Source: Paenibacillus macquariensis (lineage in GTDB: Bacteria; Bacillota; Bacilli; Paenibacillales; Paenibacillaceae). From it: 64,000 nucleotides of DNA. The stretch covers positions 277,508 to 341,507 of the forward strand of contig NZ_FTNK01000005.1 of NCBI RefSeq assembly GCF_900156375.1, read 5' to 3'. The translations under genes and the position numbers were made by a program. Positions 1 to 9,213 of this stretch are shown one piece after another. The first letter of the stretch is position 1. Each line of letters starts with the position of its first letter. The notes beneath the pieces were generated by a model. The model saw only the letters and a program-made list of their open reading frames with translations, had not been told where the DNA came from and ran no database searches.

Positions 1-1069
1 GATGATCAGGATAACGGACGAATACAGAACCTGAGGGCAGAGGATGTAGTGAACTATGAGAACTAAAGTCTGCATCAGACGTTCTTCCTTGTCCTGTCTG
101 GTGATAATAATTGCTGAAGTACATACTTTCTTTCATGAGTTTGTTGAAGTTCGGAGTGATTTCTTTACCGTTGATGCTTTTACCAATCATGAAATTCATG
201 AAGGCTTCAACTTGAACAACAACGACATTACTGTTCTTATACTTTCCGAATGTTTCGTTTTGTACGGAGCGTTGAGTACTCTTCTGATGAAATAATGCTT
301 TGATAGCATCCATTTCTTCTTTAGGAAGTGTGGGCTCGGGGCCAAGATGATCTTGGGCATACCGATAAATATCATAGCCATGAAATCCTAGTATGCCTGT
401 GACATTGTAAAGGGTGATGTTCCACCAATTACTTTCTAATACGCCTTTGGCCCAGGTTTCACTATAGTACTTAATGGGAGCGAAGGTAAGAACGGATCCA
501 ATAACTAATATTAGAACGCCTGTAATGAATCGGTGGAGAACACCTTCGCGTCTACGATGGGTTGAACGTGTCTCATGGACATGCGAACGGGTATTTCTTC
601 TAAGTCGTTTGATAAACTTAAAGATGACATAGGCGATGATGATTACCCAATCGATAAAGAAATACAGATCATTCCATTGTAATAGAGACGTTATACTTTC
701 ACCTAACGAACTGAGTTGGCCAGTCTGAAGAAGAACGGGAATCGTAATAAAGTCCTCGAAATAGCGATAATAGACTAGATCTGAATACATGATTGAGGTT
801 AGACAGAAATTCAATAGTACAAGCGATATGAGATAGCCTCGGCGGGGTAACCATAATGCCCAGAATGATACGATCATGATTGATCCTATGGCAATGATAT
901 AATCAAGAAAACTTAGATCAACATAAGGAATGTTAAGGCGATGATCGATCAGAGTTATTTTGCAAAGGATCACAATAATAAATAACGGATAGCTGATGAA
1001 TCGGAATAGATGAGATTTGTTGTTAGGGCTCCAACCATTACCGAGGGTGCCCTCTCTTTGGAAATACAC
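1..1069 (-). CDS. LTA synthase family protein (LtaS-type), 3' end outside window
   Basis: The frame runs off the left edge, so only about 356 N-terminal codons are visible. I chose a GTG start at 1069 because GGGGAG lies 7 bases upstream. The N-terminal half is a run of hydrophobic membrane segments. The extracellular sulfatase-like domain then begins around VVVQVEAF, the position of a metal-ligand Glu, and contains GQGRTSDAD, in which Thr is the catalytic nucleophile of LtaS enzymes, followed by SLHPLPSGSVF. These enzymes polymerise glycerol phosphate from phosphatidylglycerol on the outer membrane face to make lipoteichoic acid; paralogues can instead prime chains. The visible part does not tell which role this one has. 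Confidence 0.9.
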   Translation of the reverse strand, partial: MYFQREGTLGNGWSPNNKSHLFRFISYPLFIIVILCKITLIDHRLNIPYVDLSFLDYIIAIGSIMIVSFWALWLPRRGYLISLVLLNFCLTSIMYSDLVYYRYFEDFITIPVLLQTGQLSSLGESITSLLQWNDLYFFIDWVIIIAYVIFKFIKRLRRNTRSHVHETRSTHRRREGVLHRFITGVLILVIGSVLTFAPIKYYSETWAKGVLESNWWNITLYNVTGILGFHGYDIYRYAQDHLGPEPTLPKEEMDAIKALFHQKSTQRSVQNETFGKYKNSNVVVVQVEAFMNFMIGKSINGKEITPNFNKLMKESMYFSNYYHQTGQGRTSDADFSSHSSLHPLPSGSVFVRYPDH

Positions 1070-1199
1070 GAATAGTCTCCCCTTTTTTTGTTAACGGAAT
1101 GTAAAAATAATAGGCCTTTCCTATCATATCACTCCAATGATCGTTTTCAACTGGGAGGTAAGACAAGAATGGGAGAGATTGAACAGCATATAAATAGAC

Positions 1200-1240
1200 A
1201 ACAGGAGCGAATTCAGTAATTTACTGAATTCGCTCCTGTT
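1200..1240 (-). terminator. Perfect 20-bp inverted repeat, terminator of the RNA methyltransferase gene
   Basis: The arms 1200-1219 and 1221-1240 are perfectly complementary around one central base. The repeat lies 21 bp past the stop of the minus-strand methyltransferase gene, and the minus-strand continuation is T-rich (TTGTCTATTTATAT), which suits an intrinsic terminator. Confidence 0.7.
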
Positions 1241-1261
1241 GATCAAGCCGTGAATGGATGG

Positions 1262-2434
1262 TTATTCAATGTGCAATTGTGATTCCACGCGTCCACGAGG
1301 TGGAAGGGGTCCAAGGTATTGATAGTATTGACATTCGATGGTTCCGTTGTATAATTTACGACGTTTGTCAGCTTTCTTGTTGAAGATCGTTTCGAAACGT
1401 TTAGTGGAACTAATCGCGAAGAATGACCAAGAAGGTATACTTACCGTTAGCTTCTTTAAATCACGAATAATTTGTTCTACTTCCGTTATCTCACTTAAAC
1501 GCTCCCCGTAAGGTGGGTTGGTAATGATACAACCGAAATCTCCTTGAGGTCTTGCTTTGCTGATGGGTAGAACCTCTAACTTAATATCTTTGGCAAATCC
1601 AGCTGCATTTACCGCAGCTTGAGCAACTTCGATAGCGCTTGGATCGATATCACTACCGGAAATTTGCAAAGGAATATCATCGCGAACGGAATCAAATGCT
1701 TCTTCCCTTGCTTCATTCCATAGATTTTCAGGGATGATAGGCCATTCTTCAGAGTTAAAGGTACGACGTAGTCCCGGAGCAATGTTCCAGCCAATCATCG
1801 CTGCCTCAACTAAGAGTGTACCTGAACCGCAACATGGATCGTAGAAAGGTCTATTAGGATTCCAACGGCTTAATTGGATAAGTGCCGCAGCCATTGTCTC
1901 CTTCAATGGAGCTTCCGTCACGAGCTTACGATATCCACGCTTATGAAGACCTGATCCCGTCGTATCAAGGGTGATCAAGGCAGTATCATTCAACATAATA
2001 ACTTCAACGACATAACGTGGTCCGTCTTCAGGGAACCATTCCGTATGGTAAGTCTGATTTAATTTGTCCACGATTGCTTTCTTAACGATACTTTGACAAG
2101 CAGGTACGCTGCTTAGTTGGGACTTCAGTGAACGTCCTTCGACGGGGAATTCACCATTCTGAGGAATCACATCCTGCCACGGTAATGCTTTGACACCTTC
2201 GAACAATTCGTCGAAAGTGAGGGCAGTGAATTCGCCCATCAGAATCAAAATACGGTCTGAGGTACGAAGCCATAAATTACAACGACATATATCGATTAAG
2301 TCACCACTAAAGATGACACGTCCATTCTCAACCGTCACATCATGGTAACCCAGTTCTTTCAATTCACGAGCTACGATTGACTCTAAGCCCATTGGTGCGG
2401 TAGCAATAAGTTGCAAGTTAGCCACGGTATACAA
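1262..2434 (-). CDS. THUMP-domain class I RNA methyltransferase (RlmL/YpsC-like)
   Basis: This is a COG0116-type SAM-dependent RNA methyltransferase, a family that makes N2-methylguanine in 23S rRNA. An N-terminal THUMP-like RNA-binding part begins at LQLIATAPMGLES. The Rossmann methyltransferase part shows the SAM loop DPCCGSGTLLVEAAM and the catalytic motif ITNPPYGERL. An ATG at 2467 is in frame but has no ribosome binding site. A TTG at 2434 has GGATGGAG 5 bases upstream and gives a protein starting close to the family core, so I use it; a GTG at 2425 is the other option. The gene is single, with a strong hairpin after it, and is divergent from the O-methyltransferase gene. The exact target base is not known. 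Confidence 0.88.
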   Translation of the reverse strand: MYTVANLQLIATAPMGLESIVARELKELGYHDVTVENGRVIFSGDLIDICRCNLWLRTSDRILILMGEFTALTFDELFEGVKALPWQDVIPQNGEFPVEGRSLKSQLSSVPACQSIVKKAIVDKLNQTYHTEWFPEDGPRYVVEVIMLNDTALITLDTTGSGLHKRGYRKLVTEAPLKETMAAALIQLSRWNPNRPFYDPCCGSGTLLVEAAMIGWNIAPGLRRTFNSEEWPIIPENLWNEAREEAFDSVRDDIPLQISGSDIDPSAIEVAQAAVNAAGFAKDIKLEVLPISKARPQGDFGCIITNPPYGERLSEITEVEQIIRDLKKLTVSIPSWSFFAISSTKRFETIFNKKADKRRKLYNGTIECQYYQYLGPLPPRGRVESQLHIE

Positions 2435-2623
2435 TTCAACTCCATCCGGCCATCTGTACTGCAACATGGCAGCACTGAGAGACCTATAAATTTAAAGCAG
2501 TCTTGCCGATTGTCGACAAAACACATACAATAATGATCTAGTAACACTTAAACGTACAACCCAAACATTTATTATAAAACAAATAGGCTTATATGGAAAG
2601 TTAGTCTTAAGGAGGAAACGGCG

Positions 2624-3256
2624 TTGAATCTAACCCCTGATGAATATGTTAACCAATTGTATGAAGAAGATGAGCAATTACGGCAAGTGAAAAATAGTAT
2701 TATTGAGCAGGGAATGCCGGAAGTATCCGTGGCACCCGCATATGGTAGGCTTTTAACGTTACTAGTACAGACTGCCCGTGCGCAGAATGCTCTTGAAATA
2801 GGCGCACTCGGTGGTTATAGCGGCATTTGTATTGCAAAGGGTCTTCCAGCGAATGGACAACTACTCTCCTTGGAGTTAAAGGAAGAGTATGCCAAGCTTG
2901 CGAAGGGGAATCTGGAATCTGCAGGCTTTGGTTCCAATGTAGATTATATGATCGGGCAGGCACTCGACAGCCTAGAAGAACTCAAGCAAGCAGGTAGAAC
3001 GTTTGATTTCTTTTTTATTGATGCTGACAAAGAGAACTACCCAACGTACTTAGAATATGCTATTCAGTTGTCCAAGCCAGGATCATTAATTGTTGGAGAT
3101 AACTGCTTCTTGCGCGGACGCACATTGAACTCAGAGAAGAATGGGCCGGCTGTTCTCGGAATGCGTCATTTCAATGAGAAAGTGGCTACCGATGATCGAC
3201 TTGTGAGCACATTACTTCCAGACTACGATGGATTGTCTATCTCATGGGTGAAGTAA
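2624..3256 (+). CDS. SAM-dependent O-methyltransferase (COG4122, YrrM-like)
   Basis: The 210-residue protein has the class I methyltransferase signature ALEIGALGGYSGICIA and the metal-dependent catechol-OMT-type motifs FFFIDADKENYP and GSLIVGDNCFLRG, where the Asp and Asn residues bind the divalent metal. The TTG start is supported by a near-perfect TAAGGAGG 8 bases upstream. The family resembles caffeoyl-CoA and catechol O-methyltransferases. Bacterial members such as YrrM include tRNA-modifying enzymes (TrmR makes 5-methoxyuridine), so the natural substrate may be tRNA rather than a small molecule. It stands alone between a divergent promoter region and a terminator. Confidence 0.88.
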   Translation: MNLTPDEYVNQLYEEDEQLRQVKNSIIEQGMPEVSVAPAYGRLLTLLVQTARAQNALEIGALGGYSGICIAKGLPANGQLLSLELKEEYAKLAKGNLESAGFGSNVDYMIGQALDSLEELKQAGRTFDFFFIDADKENYPTYLEYAIQLSKPGSLIVGDNCFLRGRTLNSEKNGPAVLGMRHFNEKVATDDRLVSTLLPDYDGLSISWVK

Positions 3257-3294
3257 GAGATTAATTAATCAGAATAGTAATCGTTGCAATTATT

Positions 3295-3347
3295 AAGAGG
3301 CTGTCCCAAAGGTCAAAATCATGACTGGAGGGAATGGCCTCTTTTTT
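3295..3347 (+). terminator. Intrinsic terminator after the O-methyltransferase
   Basis: AAGAGGCTGTCCC pairs imperfectly with GGGAATGGCCTCTT, followed by TTTTT. The AGAGGC...GCCTCT stem is 38 bp past the stop codon. Confidence 0.7.
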
Positions 3348-3448
3348 GAATTCATGAGAATACCTAGCTACCTAGCGGACGGAATCGTTCTTGCAGAAGC
3401 GGTGGATGTCGACATTGATTATTCGATTTCTACTGCTACTTTTTATAT

Positions 3449-4663
3449 TTACCGAAATGTACGATGTTTATCAATACGAGCATAGAGCTTTAGTCTTACC
3501 CATACCATGTTCAGCAGTAGCAAGCAGCCCGAGATGATAAATAAGCCTTCGATTCCAATAATGCCAGATAATAACCCTCCAACAACGGCACCCATCATAC
3601 TACCAAGGGCAAGCGTACTGCTGTTAAATCCGAATGAACGGCTCTCCATACCATCAGGCGTATAGGCACGAATGAGAGCATTCACGCTCGGTAATAAACC
3701 ACCCATAAAGATTCCCATAAGGAATCGGATTATGATAAGTTGCCAGACGTTATGTACAAACGCCTGAGGGATCAGAGTAAGAGAGGTACCTATTAAAGCA
3801 TAAGTAAGGATGCGATGGGCCCCTAATTTATCACTTAACTTACCAAGGATAGGTGAAGAGATCATATTAGAAACACCTGTTACAGCTATTACGACACCAG
3901 CCCAAAAAGCAATGTCTCCCGAAGAATTATGAAGCTTTTGTACATATAAGGGGAGCAATGACATGGGACTGACCATGGCGAATTGTAAGAGAAAAGTCAC
4001 AGCAAATAGGGCTGGCAACTGAGGTATATGCGCGAGTTCTTTAAATCCTTGGATGACAGATACTTGAGGGATTTGCGATGCTTCTTCGCGATCAAATGTT
4101 TCTTTCACTAAGAATAACGCTAGGAAAGAAGCGACAAGAATGAGAGTCCCTGTAATATAGAAAATAGGGCGAAACCCGATGATATCAGCCAGAATACCAC
4201 CAATCAGAGGGCCAAGAATGGTGCCAGCGACTACACCGGACTGCATCATTCCCATGGCAAAACCCATGCGAGATTTAGGTGTGGTTCCTGATACGAGTGA
4301 GATTGCAGCTGGATTGAAACCTGATATTGTACCATTCAATAGGCGTAGCAACAACAGCTCCCAAGGACTTCTTGCAAAACCCATGAGTACGATTACAATA
4401 GCCATGCCAAAACCAGATCGCAGTAACATGATTTTACGTCCATATCGATCTGCCAGTTTACCCCAAAGAGGCTGGAATAAGAATGATGTTAAGAAATTAG
4501 CAGCAAAAATGAGCCCAGCCCATATGCCAATCGCATGCTCGTCTGTTACTCCTAAATCTTGCGCGAGATATAAAGCTAAGAATGGTGTAATCATAGTCAT
4601 TCCAGCATTAATGAGAAATTGTCCGATCCAAAGCACAATAAGGTTAATCTTCCAAGTTTTCAA
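3449..4663 (-). CDS. MFS drug/H+ antiporter, 12-TM DHA1 type
   Basis: This 404-residue protein has about 12 membrane segments. Between TM2 and TM3 it has the MFS motif A form GKLADRYGRK, and in TM5 the antiporter motif C form GVVAGTILGPLIGG, which marks drug:proton antiporters of the MdtG/Bmr kind. A second motif-A-like stretch, GKLSDKLGAHR, sits in the middle loop. The TTG start is preceded by AAGGGAAG at a slightly long spacing of 10. The gene is divergent from hemE, with which it shares an approximately 200-bp control region. The substrate cannot be predicted. Confidence 0.9.
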   Translation of the reverse strand: MKTWKINLIVLWIGQFLINAGMTMITPFLALYLAQDLGVTDEHAIGIWAGLIFAANFLTSFLFQPLWGKLADRYGRKIMLLRSGFGMAIVIVLMGFARSPWELLLLRLLNGTISGFNPAAISLVSGTTPKSRMGFAMGMMQSGVVAGTILGPLIGGILADIIGFRPIFYITGTLILVASFLALFLVKETFDREEASQIPQVSVIQGFKELAHIPQLPALFAVTFLLQFAMVSPMSLLPLYVQKLHNSSGDIAFWAGVVIAVTGVSNMISSPILGKLSDKLGAHRILTYALIGTSLTLIPQAFVHNVWQLIIIRFLMGIFMGGLLPSVNALIRAYTPDGMESRSFGFNSSTLALGSMMGAVVGGLLSGIIGIEGLFIISGCLLLLNMVWVRLKLYARIDKHRTFR

Positions 4664-4756
4664 ATGCGATGCACTTCCCTTCTAAGCTGCCATTGCAACC
4701 CTCATAAAGAACAATATTTGAGTATAACATACGAGGAATGAACTCAAATGATAGGA

Positions 4757-4779
4757 ATGTCATAGTATTGCCATGACAT
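4757..4779. promoter_or_regulatory. Inverted repeat ATGTCAT-N9-ATGACAT in the MFS/hemE divergent region
   Basis: Two perfect 7-bp half sites lie just upstream of the proposed hemE promoter and also upstream of the divergent MFS gene. The spacing of 16 bp centre to centre would suit a dimeric regulator. No regulator gene is next to it, so its owner is unknown. Confidence 0.35.
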
Positions 4780-4794
4780 CATACGGTGTGATAG

Positions 4795-4823
4795 TTGTTA
4801 CTTACTTTTAAAAGGGGCATAAT
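4795..4823 (+). promoter_or_regulatory. Probable sigma-A promoter of hemEH
   Basis: TTGTTA and CATAAT are separated by 17 bp, about 30 bp upstream of the hemE ribosome binding site. Confidence 0.5.
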
Positions 4824-4860
4824 ATATTAAGGGAAAACTTACTATACTGGAGGCCTATGA

Positions 4861-5904
4861 ATGACCTACAATGATACTTTTATACGCGCATGCTATAAGC
4901 AGGATGTTAAACATGTACCCGTCTGGTATATGAGACAAGCGGGTCGCTATGATCCTGAATACCGCAAAATCAAAGAAAAATATAGTCTACTTGAAATATG
5001 TCGTCAACCTGAGCTTGCAGCTCAAATCACGATGATGCCTGTACATAAGCTAGGTGTGGATGCAGCTATTCTTTACTCTGATATCATGAATCCTGTAGCT
5101 TCACTTGGTATTGATTTCGATATTGTCAAGAACATCGGACCTGTGATTGATAATCCGATTCGTTGTGCTGCAGATATTGAACGTCTTCGACCTATTGATG
5201 TAGATAAGGATCTAAGTCATATTCTGGAGACGATTCGGATTCTAGATAAAGAACTAGATGTTCCACTTATCACTTTTGCAGGTGCACCTTTTACGATTGC
5301 CAGTTACTTGATTGAAGGTCGACCGTCCAAGAACTATATTCTTACGAAGACCATGATGTATAGCGAGCCGCAACTTTGGTTCTCTTTAATGGACAAGCTT
5401 GGAGATATGGTCATTACCTATGTGCGATCTCATATTGCCAATGGAGGTAAAGCCTTTCAACTATTCGACAGTTGGGTAGGAGCACTTGCTCCGAAAGATT
5501 TTGAGAAATTTGTGCTTCCAACGGTTACTCGTATCTTTGCCGAACTTTCGGATTTGAATGTACCTAAAATTTATTTTCCAGGTGTAAGTTCTGGAGAACT
5601 CTTGCCTACTCTTAATAACTTGCAATCAGATGTCATTGGTTTGGATTGGAGATTGTCTATCTCTGAGGGACGTAGAAGAACAAGTGGTCGGTTTGCTATG
5701 CAAGGAAACTTGGATCCATTTATTCTGACTGCGCCTATGGATGTTATTAAACAATATGCCAAAGAGATTATTGATGATGGAATTTCCGATCCTGGTTTTA
5801 TTTTCAATTTGGGACATGGGTTGTTCCCAGAAGCATCACTTGATAAACTGCGTGAATTAACAGAATTCGTTCATGAATATTCGGCTTCCCAAATCCAATC
5901 CTAA
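4861..5904 (+). CDS. hemE: Uroporphyrinogen decarboxylase
   Basis: HemE removes four carboxyl groups from uroporphyrinogen III to give coproporphyrinogen III in cytosolic haem synthesis. The 347-residue protein shows the family signature PVWYMRQAGRY near residue 21, with the Arg residues that bind substrate carboxylates, followed by the LYSDIMNP segment containing the catalytic Asp and the conserved FAGAPFTIASYLIEG. CTGGAGG precedes the start; an alternative ATG overlaps 4 bases upstream in another frame. The gene is 45 bp upstream of hemH and forms an operon with it, as in Bacillus, but hemY does not follow. Confidence 0.97.
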   Translation: MTYNDTFIRACYKQDVKHVPVWYMRQAGRYDPEYRKIKEKYSLLEICRQPELAAQITMMPVHKLGVDAAILYSDIMNPVASLGIDFDIVKNIGPVIDNPIRCAADIERLRPIDVDKDLSHILETIRILDKELDVPLITFAGAPFTIASYLIEGRPSKNYILTKTMMYSEPQLWFSLMDKLGDMVITYVRSHIANGGKAFQLFDSWVGALAPKDFEKFVLPTVTRIFAELSDLNVPKIYFPGVSSGELLPTLNNLQSDVIGLDWRLSISEGRRRTSGRFAMQGNLDPFILTAPMDVIKQYAKEIIDDGISDPGFIFNLGHGLFPEASLDKLRELTEFVHEYSASQIQS

Positions 5905-5949
5905 AGATTAATTTGTGTAAACCTATACTGAATTAGAGGTGGTTAGCTC

Positions 5950-6891
5950 GTGAAATCTAAAGTAGGCGTGTTGGTTATGTCATACGGAACTCCGGAAAGC
6001 TTAGAAGGAATTGAAGCTTATTATACGCATATTCGCAGGGGGAATGCTCCAACACCGGAACAACTCCAAGATTTAACTAGTCGTTATGAGGCTATCGTGG
6101 GTGGTGTATTCCCTCTTCGCGAGAATACGAATCAACAGGTAACTGAATTACAATCAGCGCTTAACCGAAGCCAAGAACAATCCGAGATTGAGTATGTTTG
6201 TTACCAAGGACTCAAACATGCATCGCCACTCATTGAAGACGGTGTGGAGCAAATGGCTAATGACGGTATCAAGCGTGCAGTTGGTATCGTGTTAGCACCC
6301 CATTATTCCATTATGAGTGTAGGTAGCTATATCAAACGTGCTCAGGAGAAAGCTAAGGAACTAGGTATAGAGATGTCCTTTGTTGAAAGTTATCATCTCC
6401 ATCCTAAGCTGATTCAGGCACTTAGCGAGCGTGTAAGTGCGAAGCTTGATCAATTCGAGGAAGCGGGAGCAGTTCGCGAGGAAGTAAGAGTATTATTTAG
6501 CGCACACAGTTTACCTAGCCGAATCGTCGAGATGGGAGATCCCTATCCAGAGCAGCTTCTGGAGACTTCACGTGCTATTGCTGAGGCGACTGGAGTTACT
6601 TCGTGGCAGTTCTCTTGGCAAAGTGCAGGGCGGACGGCTGAGCCATGGCTAGGACCTGACATTCTGGATACACTTCAAGAACTGAGTGTAGAACAGATCG
6701 AGAATGTGCTTGTTGCACCTGTAGGTTTCGTATCTGACCATTTGGAAGTATTGTACGATCTGGATATCGAGGCTCAAGCCATCTCGAAAGAACTGGATAT
6801 GCGTTTAATGCGTATTGATTCGCTGAACAGTGATCCTCTCTATATGGAAACCCTTCGTGATGAGGTTCTGGCTGCTTTAACAAATTCATAA
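5950..6891 (+). CDS. hemH: Coproporphyrin III ferrochelatase (HemH/CpfC type)
   Basis: HemH inserts iron into the porphyrin. In Gram-positive bacteria the substrate is coproporphyrin III rather than protoporphyrin IX. The 313-residue protein carries the catalytic His motif FSAHSLPSRI near residue 186 and the metal-site Glu motif GFVSDHLEVLYD near residue 260. The start is GTG with GAGGTGG 6 bases upstream. hemH usually leads to hemY (coproporphyrinogen oxidase) in bacilli. Here a terminator follows at once, so the oxidase must be encoded elsewhere. Confidence 0.96.
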   Translation: MKSKVGVLVMSYGTPESLEGIEAYYTHIRRGNAPTPEQLQDLTSRYEAIVGGVFPLRENTNQQVTELQSALNRSQEQSEIEYVCYQGLKHASPLIEDGVEQMANDGIKRAVGIVLAPHYSIMSVGSYIKRAQEKAKELGIEMSFVESYHLHPKLIQALSERVSAKLDQFEEAGAVREEVRVLFSAHSLPSRIVEMGDPYPEQLLETSRAIAEATGVTSWQFSWQSAGRTAEPWLGPDILDTLQELSVEQIENVLVAPVGFVSDHLEVLYDLDIEAQAISKELDMRLMRIDSLNSDPLYMETLRDEVLAALTNS

Positions 6892-6905
6892 TTCGGTTGT
6901 AAATA

Positions 6906-6940
6906 GGAACTCCCGAAATTTTTCGGGGGTTCTATTTGTT
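6906..6940 (+). terminator. Intrinsic terminator of hemEH
   Basis: AACTCCCGAAA pairs with TTTCGGGGGTT (one G-T pair) and is followed by a T-rich tract. It starts 15 bp after the hemH stop. Confidence 0.85.
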
Positions 6941-7009
6941 TAGGTGAACCTGATATAATGGAAAGCGATATGGTTTGAACATTTCTAAGGTTTTAAGAAG
7001 GAGTGAATA

Positions 7010-8404
7010 ATGTACCCACCACGTTCTGATAAAGGTAAAGCTACAAGAAGAGTTAAGAAGAGGCGCTTAAGAAAGTCATGGGTGCTACTTAATTTATTTC
7101 TGGTTACGATGATTGTGATGTTACTTTCTTATTACTGGTTAACCCAAGATACTCAATCGGCTCAACCATTGGACTCATCAACTAATACTTCCACAGAGCT
7201 TCCACCTACAGCAGATAGCCCTAATCTCGATACGGGTAGTTCACCTAAGGAAACAGAGAAGGTTCAACCTATAACGAAGGATGAAACCAAAGAAACAACG
7301 AAGGATGAAACAACGAAAGAAACGGAAACCGTTAAGCTTGAATCACCTAAAGATTCCGAAATAATTAAAGAACACAAATTATCAGAAGAACCCAAAGAAA
7401 CTGGAAAACCTGTTGAATCGAATGATCCGAACAAGATCGTAGCGAATGCAGATACCATTCTTAATTTCCACTTTGCAGGGGATATGATATTCTCCGGTAA
7501 AGTAGAGGGTAAACTGAAACAAGAAGGGTATGATTATCCCTTTAAATACGTAGCGGACCTTTTTCAAAAAGATGACCTGACGATCGCAAACCTAGAAACA
7601 CCTGTGACGACAGCGGGCGTAGGGGCGACTAACAAACAATATGTATTCAAGTCCTCTCCTAAGGCGCTAGATGCCCTGAAGAAGGCGGGAATGGATGCCG
7701 TAGGTCTTGCTAATAATCATATCTTGGATCAAGGTATTCCAGGACTGCTGGATACGTTGAAACACTTGGAAGAGAGTAAGCTTCAGTATGCGGGTGCTGG
7801 TAAAAATGCAGATGAAGCCTATGCGCCAGAGTATTTCACACGTCAAGGTGTAAAGATTGCGCTTGTAGCGGTCAGTCGTGTGGTACCTGATACCGATTGG
7901 TTTGCATTAAAAGGCAGACCGGGTGTAGCTTCAGCATATGATCCTACTGCTGCGCTACAATCTATCGCTACGGCCCGCAACAATGCAGATATCGTTATTG
8001 TTATGGCACATTGGGGAGCAGAACGAGCTTTGATTCCTAATGTGAATCAGACGCAGCTAGCACATAAATTCGTAGATGCTGGTGCGGACTTGGTCATAGG
8101 ATCTCATCCTCATGTACTTCAAGGGCTTGAGCAGTACAAGGGCAAGTGGATTGCCTATAGTACGGGTAATTTCATTTTCACTAAATCGGCAACCCCATCG
8201 ACTTGGAAGACGGCTGTCTTCGCAACCACATGTACGCCGAAGGGAGATTGCAAGATCAAACTTATTCCTTTCCACGCTGAAATAGGTCAACCGGTACCGA
8301 TGTCAGATGAAGAAGGGCAACAACTGTTTAAAGAGATTCAGGCCTTATCTATTGGTGGTGTGACAATTAATAAAGATGGTACGGTCGTTAAGCCTAAATC
8401 ATGA
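7010..8404 (+). CDS. CapA family membrane-anchored metallophosphatase-like protein
   Basis: The 464-residue protein has a basic N-terminus, one membrane segment at about residues 24-44, then a low-complexity Thr/Lys/Glu linker (about 50-145) with repeated KDETK-type units. A PGA_cap domain follows, opening with HFAGDMIFSGKVEGK and containing IANLETPVT, GLANNHILDQG and MAHWGAE, then IGSHPHVLQG, the metal-binding pattern of the CapA/PgsA fold. CapA proteins act at the cell surface in poly-gamma-glutamate synthesis or export, but many members lie, as here, without capBC, so the polymer role is not shown. AAGGAG precedes the ATG. GDPD follows 31 bp downstream. Confidence 0.88.
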   Translation: MYPPRSDKGKATRRVKKRRLRKSWVLLNLFLVTMIVMLLSYYWLTQDTQSAQPLDSSTNTSTELPPTADSPNLDTGSSPKETEKVQPITKDETKETTKDETTKETETVKLESPKDSEIIKEHKLSEEPKETGKPVESNDPNKIVANADTILNFHFAGDMIFSGKVEGKLKQEGYDYPFKYVADLFQKDDLTIANLETPVTTAGVGATNKQYVFKSSPKALDALKKAGMDAVGLANNHILDQGIPGLLDTLKHLEESKLQYAGAGKNADEAYAPEYFTRQGVKIALVAVSRVVPDTDWFALKGRPGVASAYDPTAALQSIATARNNADIVIVMAHWGAERALIPNVNQTQLAHKFVDAGADLVIGSHPHVLQGLEQYKGKWIAYSTGNFIFTKSATPSTWKTAVFATTCTPKGDCKIKLIPFHAEIGQPVPMSDEEGQQLFKEIQALSIGGVTINKDGTVVKPKS

Positions 8405-8435
8405 TTTCGTCAAACCTTGAGGAGGTTGAAGAGTT

Positions 8436-9206
8436 GTGAATAATTTATGTGTAGCTCATAGAGGATTTTCATACATTGCTCCAGAGAATACCATGGCAGC
8501 GATAACAATGGCCATGGCACAATCTTTTGTACAATGGGTTGAGATTGATACACAACTATCGATGGATGGTATACCCGTTGTTATTCATGATTTCACGCTG
8601 AATCGGACGACGAATGGTAAGGGATTAGTGAAGGATCACACATGGGCACAACTTCAGCAACTGGATGCGGGGAGCTGGAAGGGCCCTGCTTTCAAAGGAG
8701 AACGGATTCCCACACTAGATGAAGTACTTAAGCTTAGTTGTGGGAGACTTCGTCTTAATATTGAACTTAAGACCAAGGGGGATATGTACCCGGGTCTAGA
8801 GCGAGCTGTTATGGAACGAATTGCTTATTATCATATGGAGCATGATGTCGTACTGACTTCATTTGACACAGATGCACTAAGAAGAGTGAATGAGTTAAAT
8901 CCTAATTTCACAACAGGGCTTATCATCGATGCCAGACCGCTGGATTTACTGGAGAGACTTAAAGAATTGAAATGTTCATTCCTTTCAATAGGAGCAAGTC
9001 ACTTGGATTCAACGCTGGCTTCGATGCTTGTCTCGCAAGGAATAACAGTCATGGCATGGACCGTGGATGATGCTACAGGAATGAAACGTCTGGCATCTAT
9101 AAATCCAGAGATTATGATTTGTACCAACCGTCCAGATGTATGGGGAGACACGTTCTTAGAACATAAACCATCTTTTTGGCATTGGAAATCACAAAAAAAG
9201 GACTGA
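8436..9206 (+). CDS. Glycerophosphodiester phosphodiesterase
   Basis: The 256-residue protein matches the GDPD TIM-barrel family: VAHRGFSYIAPENTMAA gives the catalytic His-Arg and Glu, and EIDTQLSMDGIPVVIHDF supplies the metal-binding Glu/Asp and second His, with LNIELKTK further on. It hydrolyses glycerophosphodiesters, released from phospholipids or teichoic acids, to glycerol 3-phosphate and an alcohol. No signal peptide is visible, so it is probably cytosolic. The start is GTG after GAGGAGG. It sits between capA and the FAH gene with short gaps, probably in one transcript. Confidence 0.92.
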   Translation: MNNLCVAHRGFSYIAPENTMAAITMAMAQSFVQWVEIDTQLSMDGIPVVIHDFTLNRTTNGKGLVKDHTWAQLQQLDAGSWKGPAFKGERIPTLDEVLKLSCGRLRLNIELKTKGDMYPGLERAVMERIAYYHMEHDVVLTSFDTDALRRVNELNPNFTTGLIIDARPLDLLERLKELKCSFLSIGASHLDSTLASMLVSQGITVMAWTVDDATGMKRLASINPEIMICTNRPDVWGDTFLEHKPSFWHWKSQKKD

Positions 9207-9213
9207 TATATTC

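Noticed and set aside
4179..4685. A 168-residue gene opposite the MFS transporter
   Set aside because: It is the complement of membrane-helix codons, has no binding site and no recognisable domain.
7260..7380. Tandem repeat or CRISPR-like array
   Set aside because: The repeated units are coding KDETK-type codons in the CapA linker; no constant repeat with unique spacers. No CRISPR array was seen anywhere.
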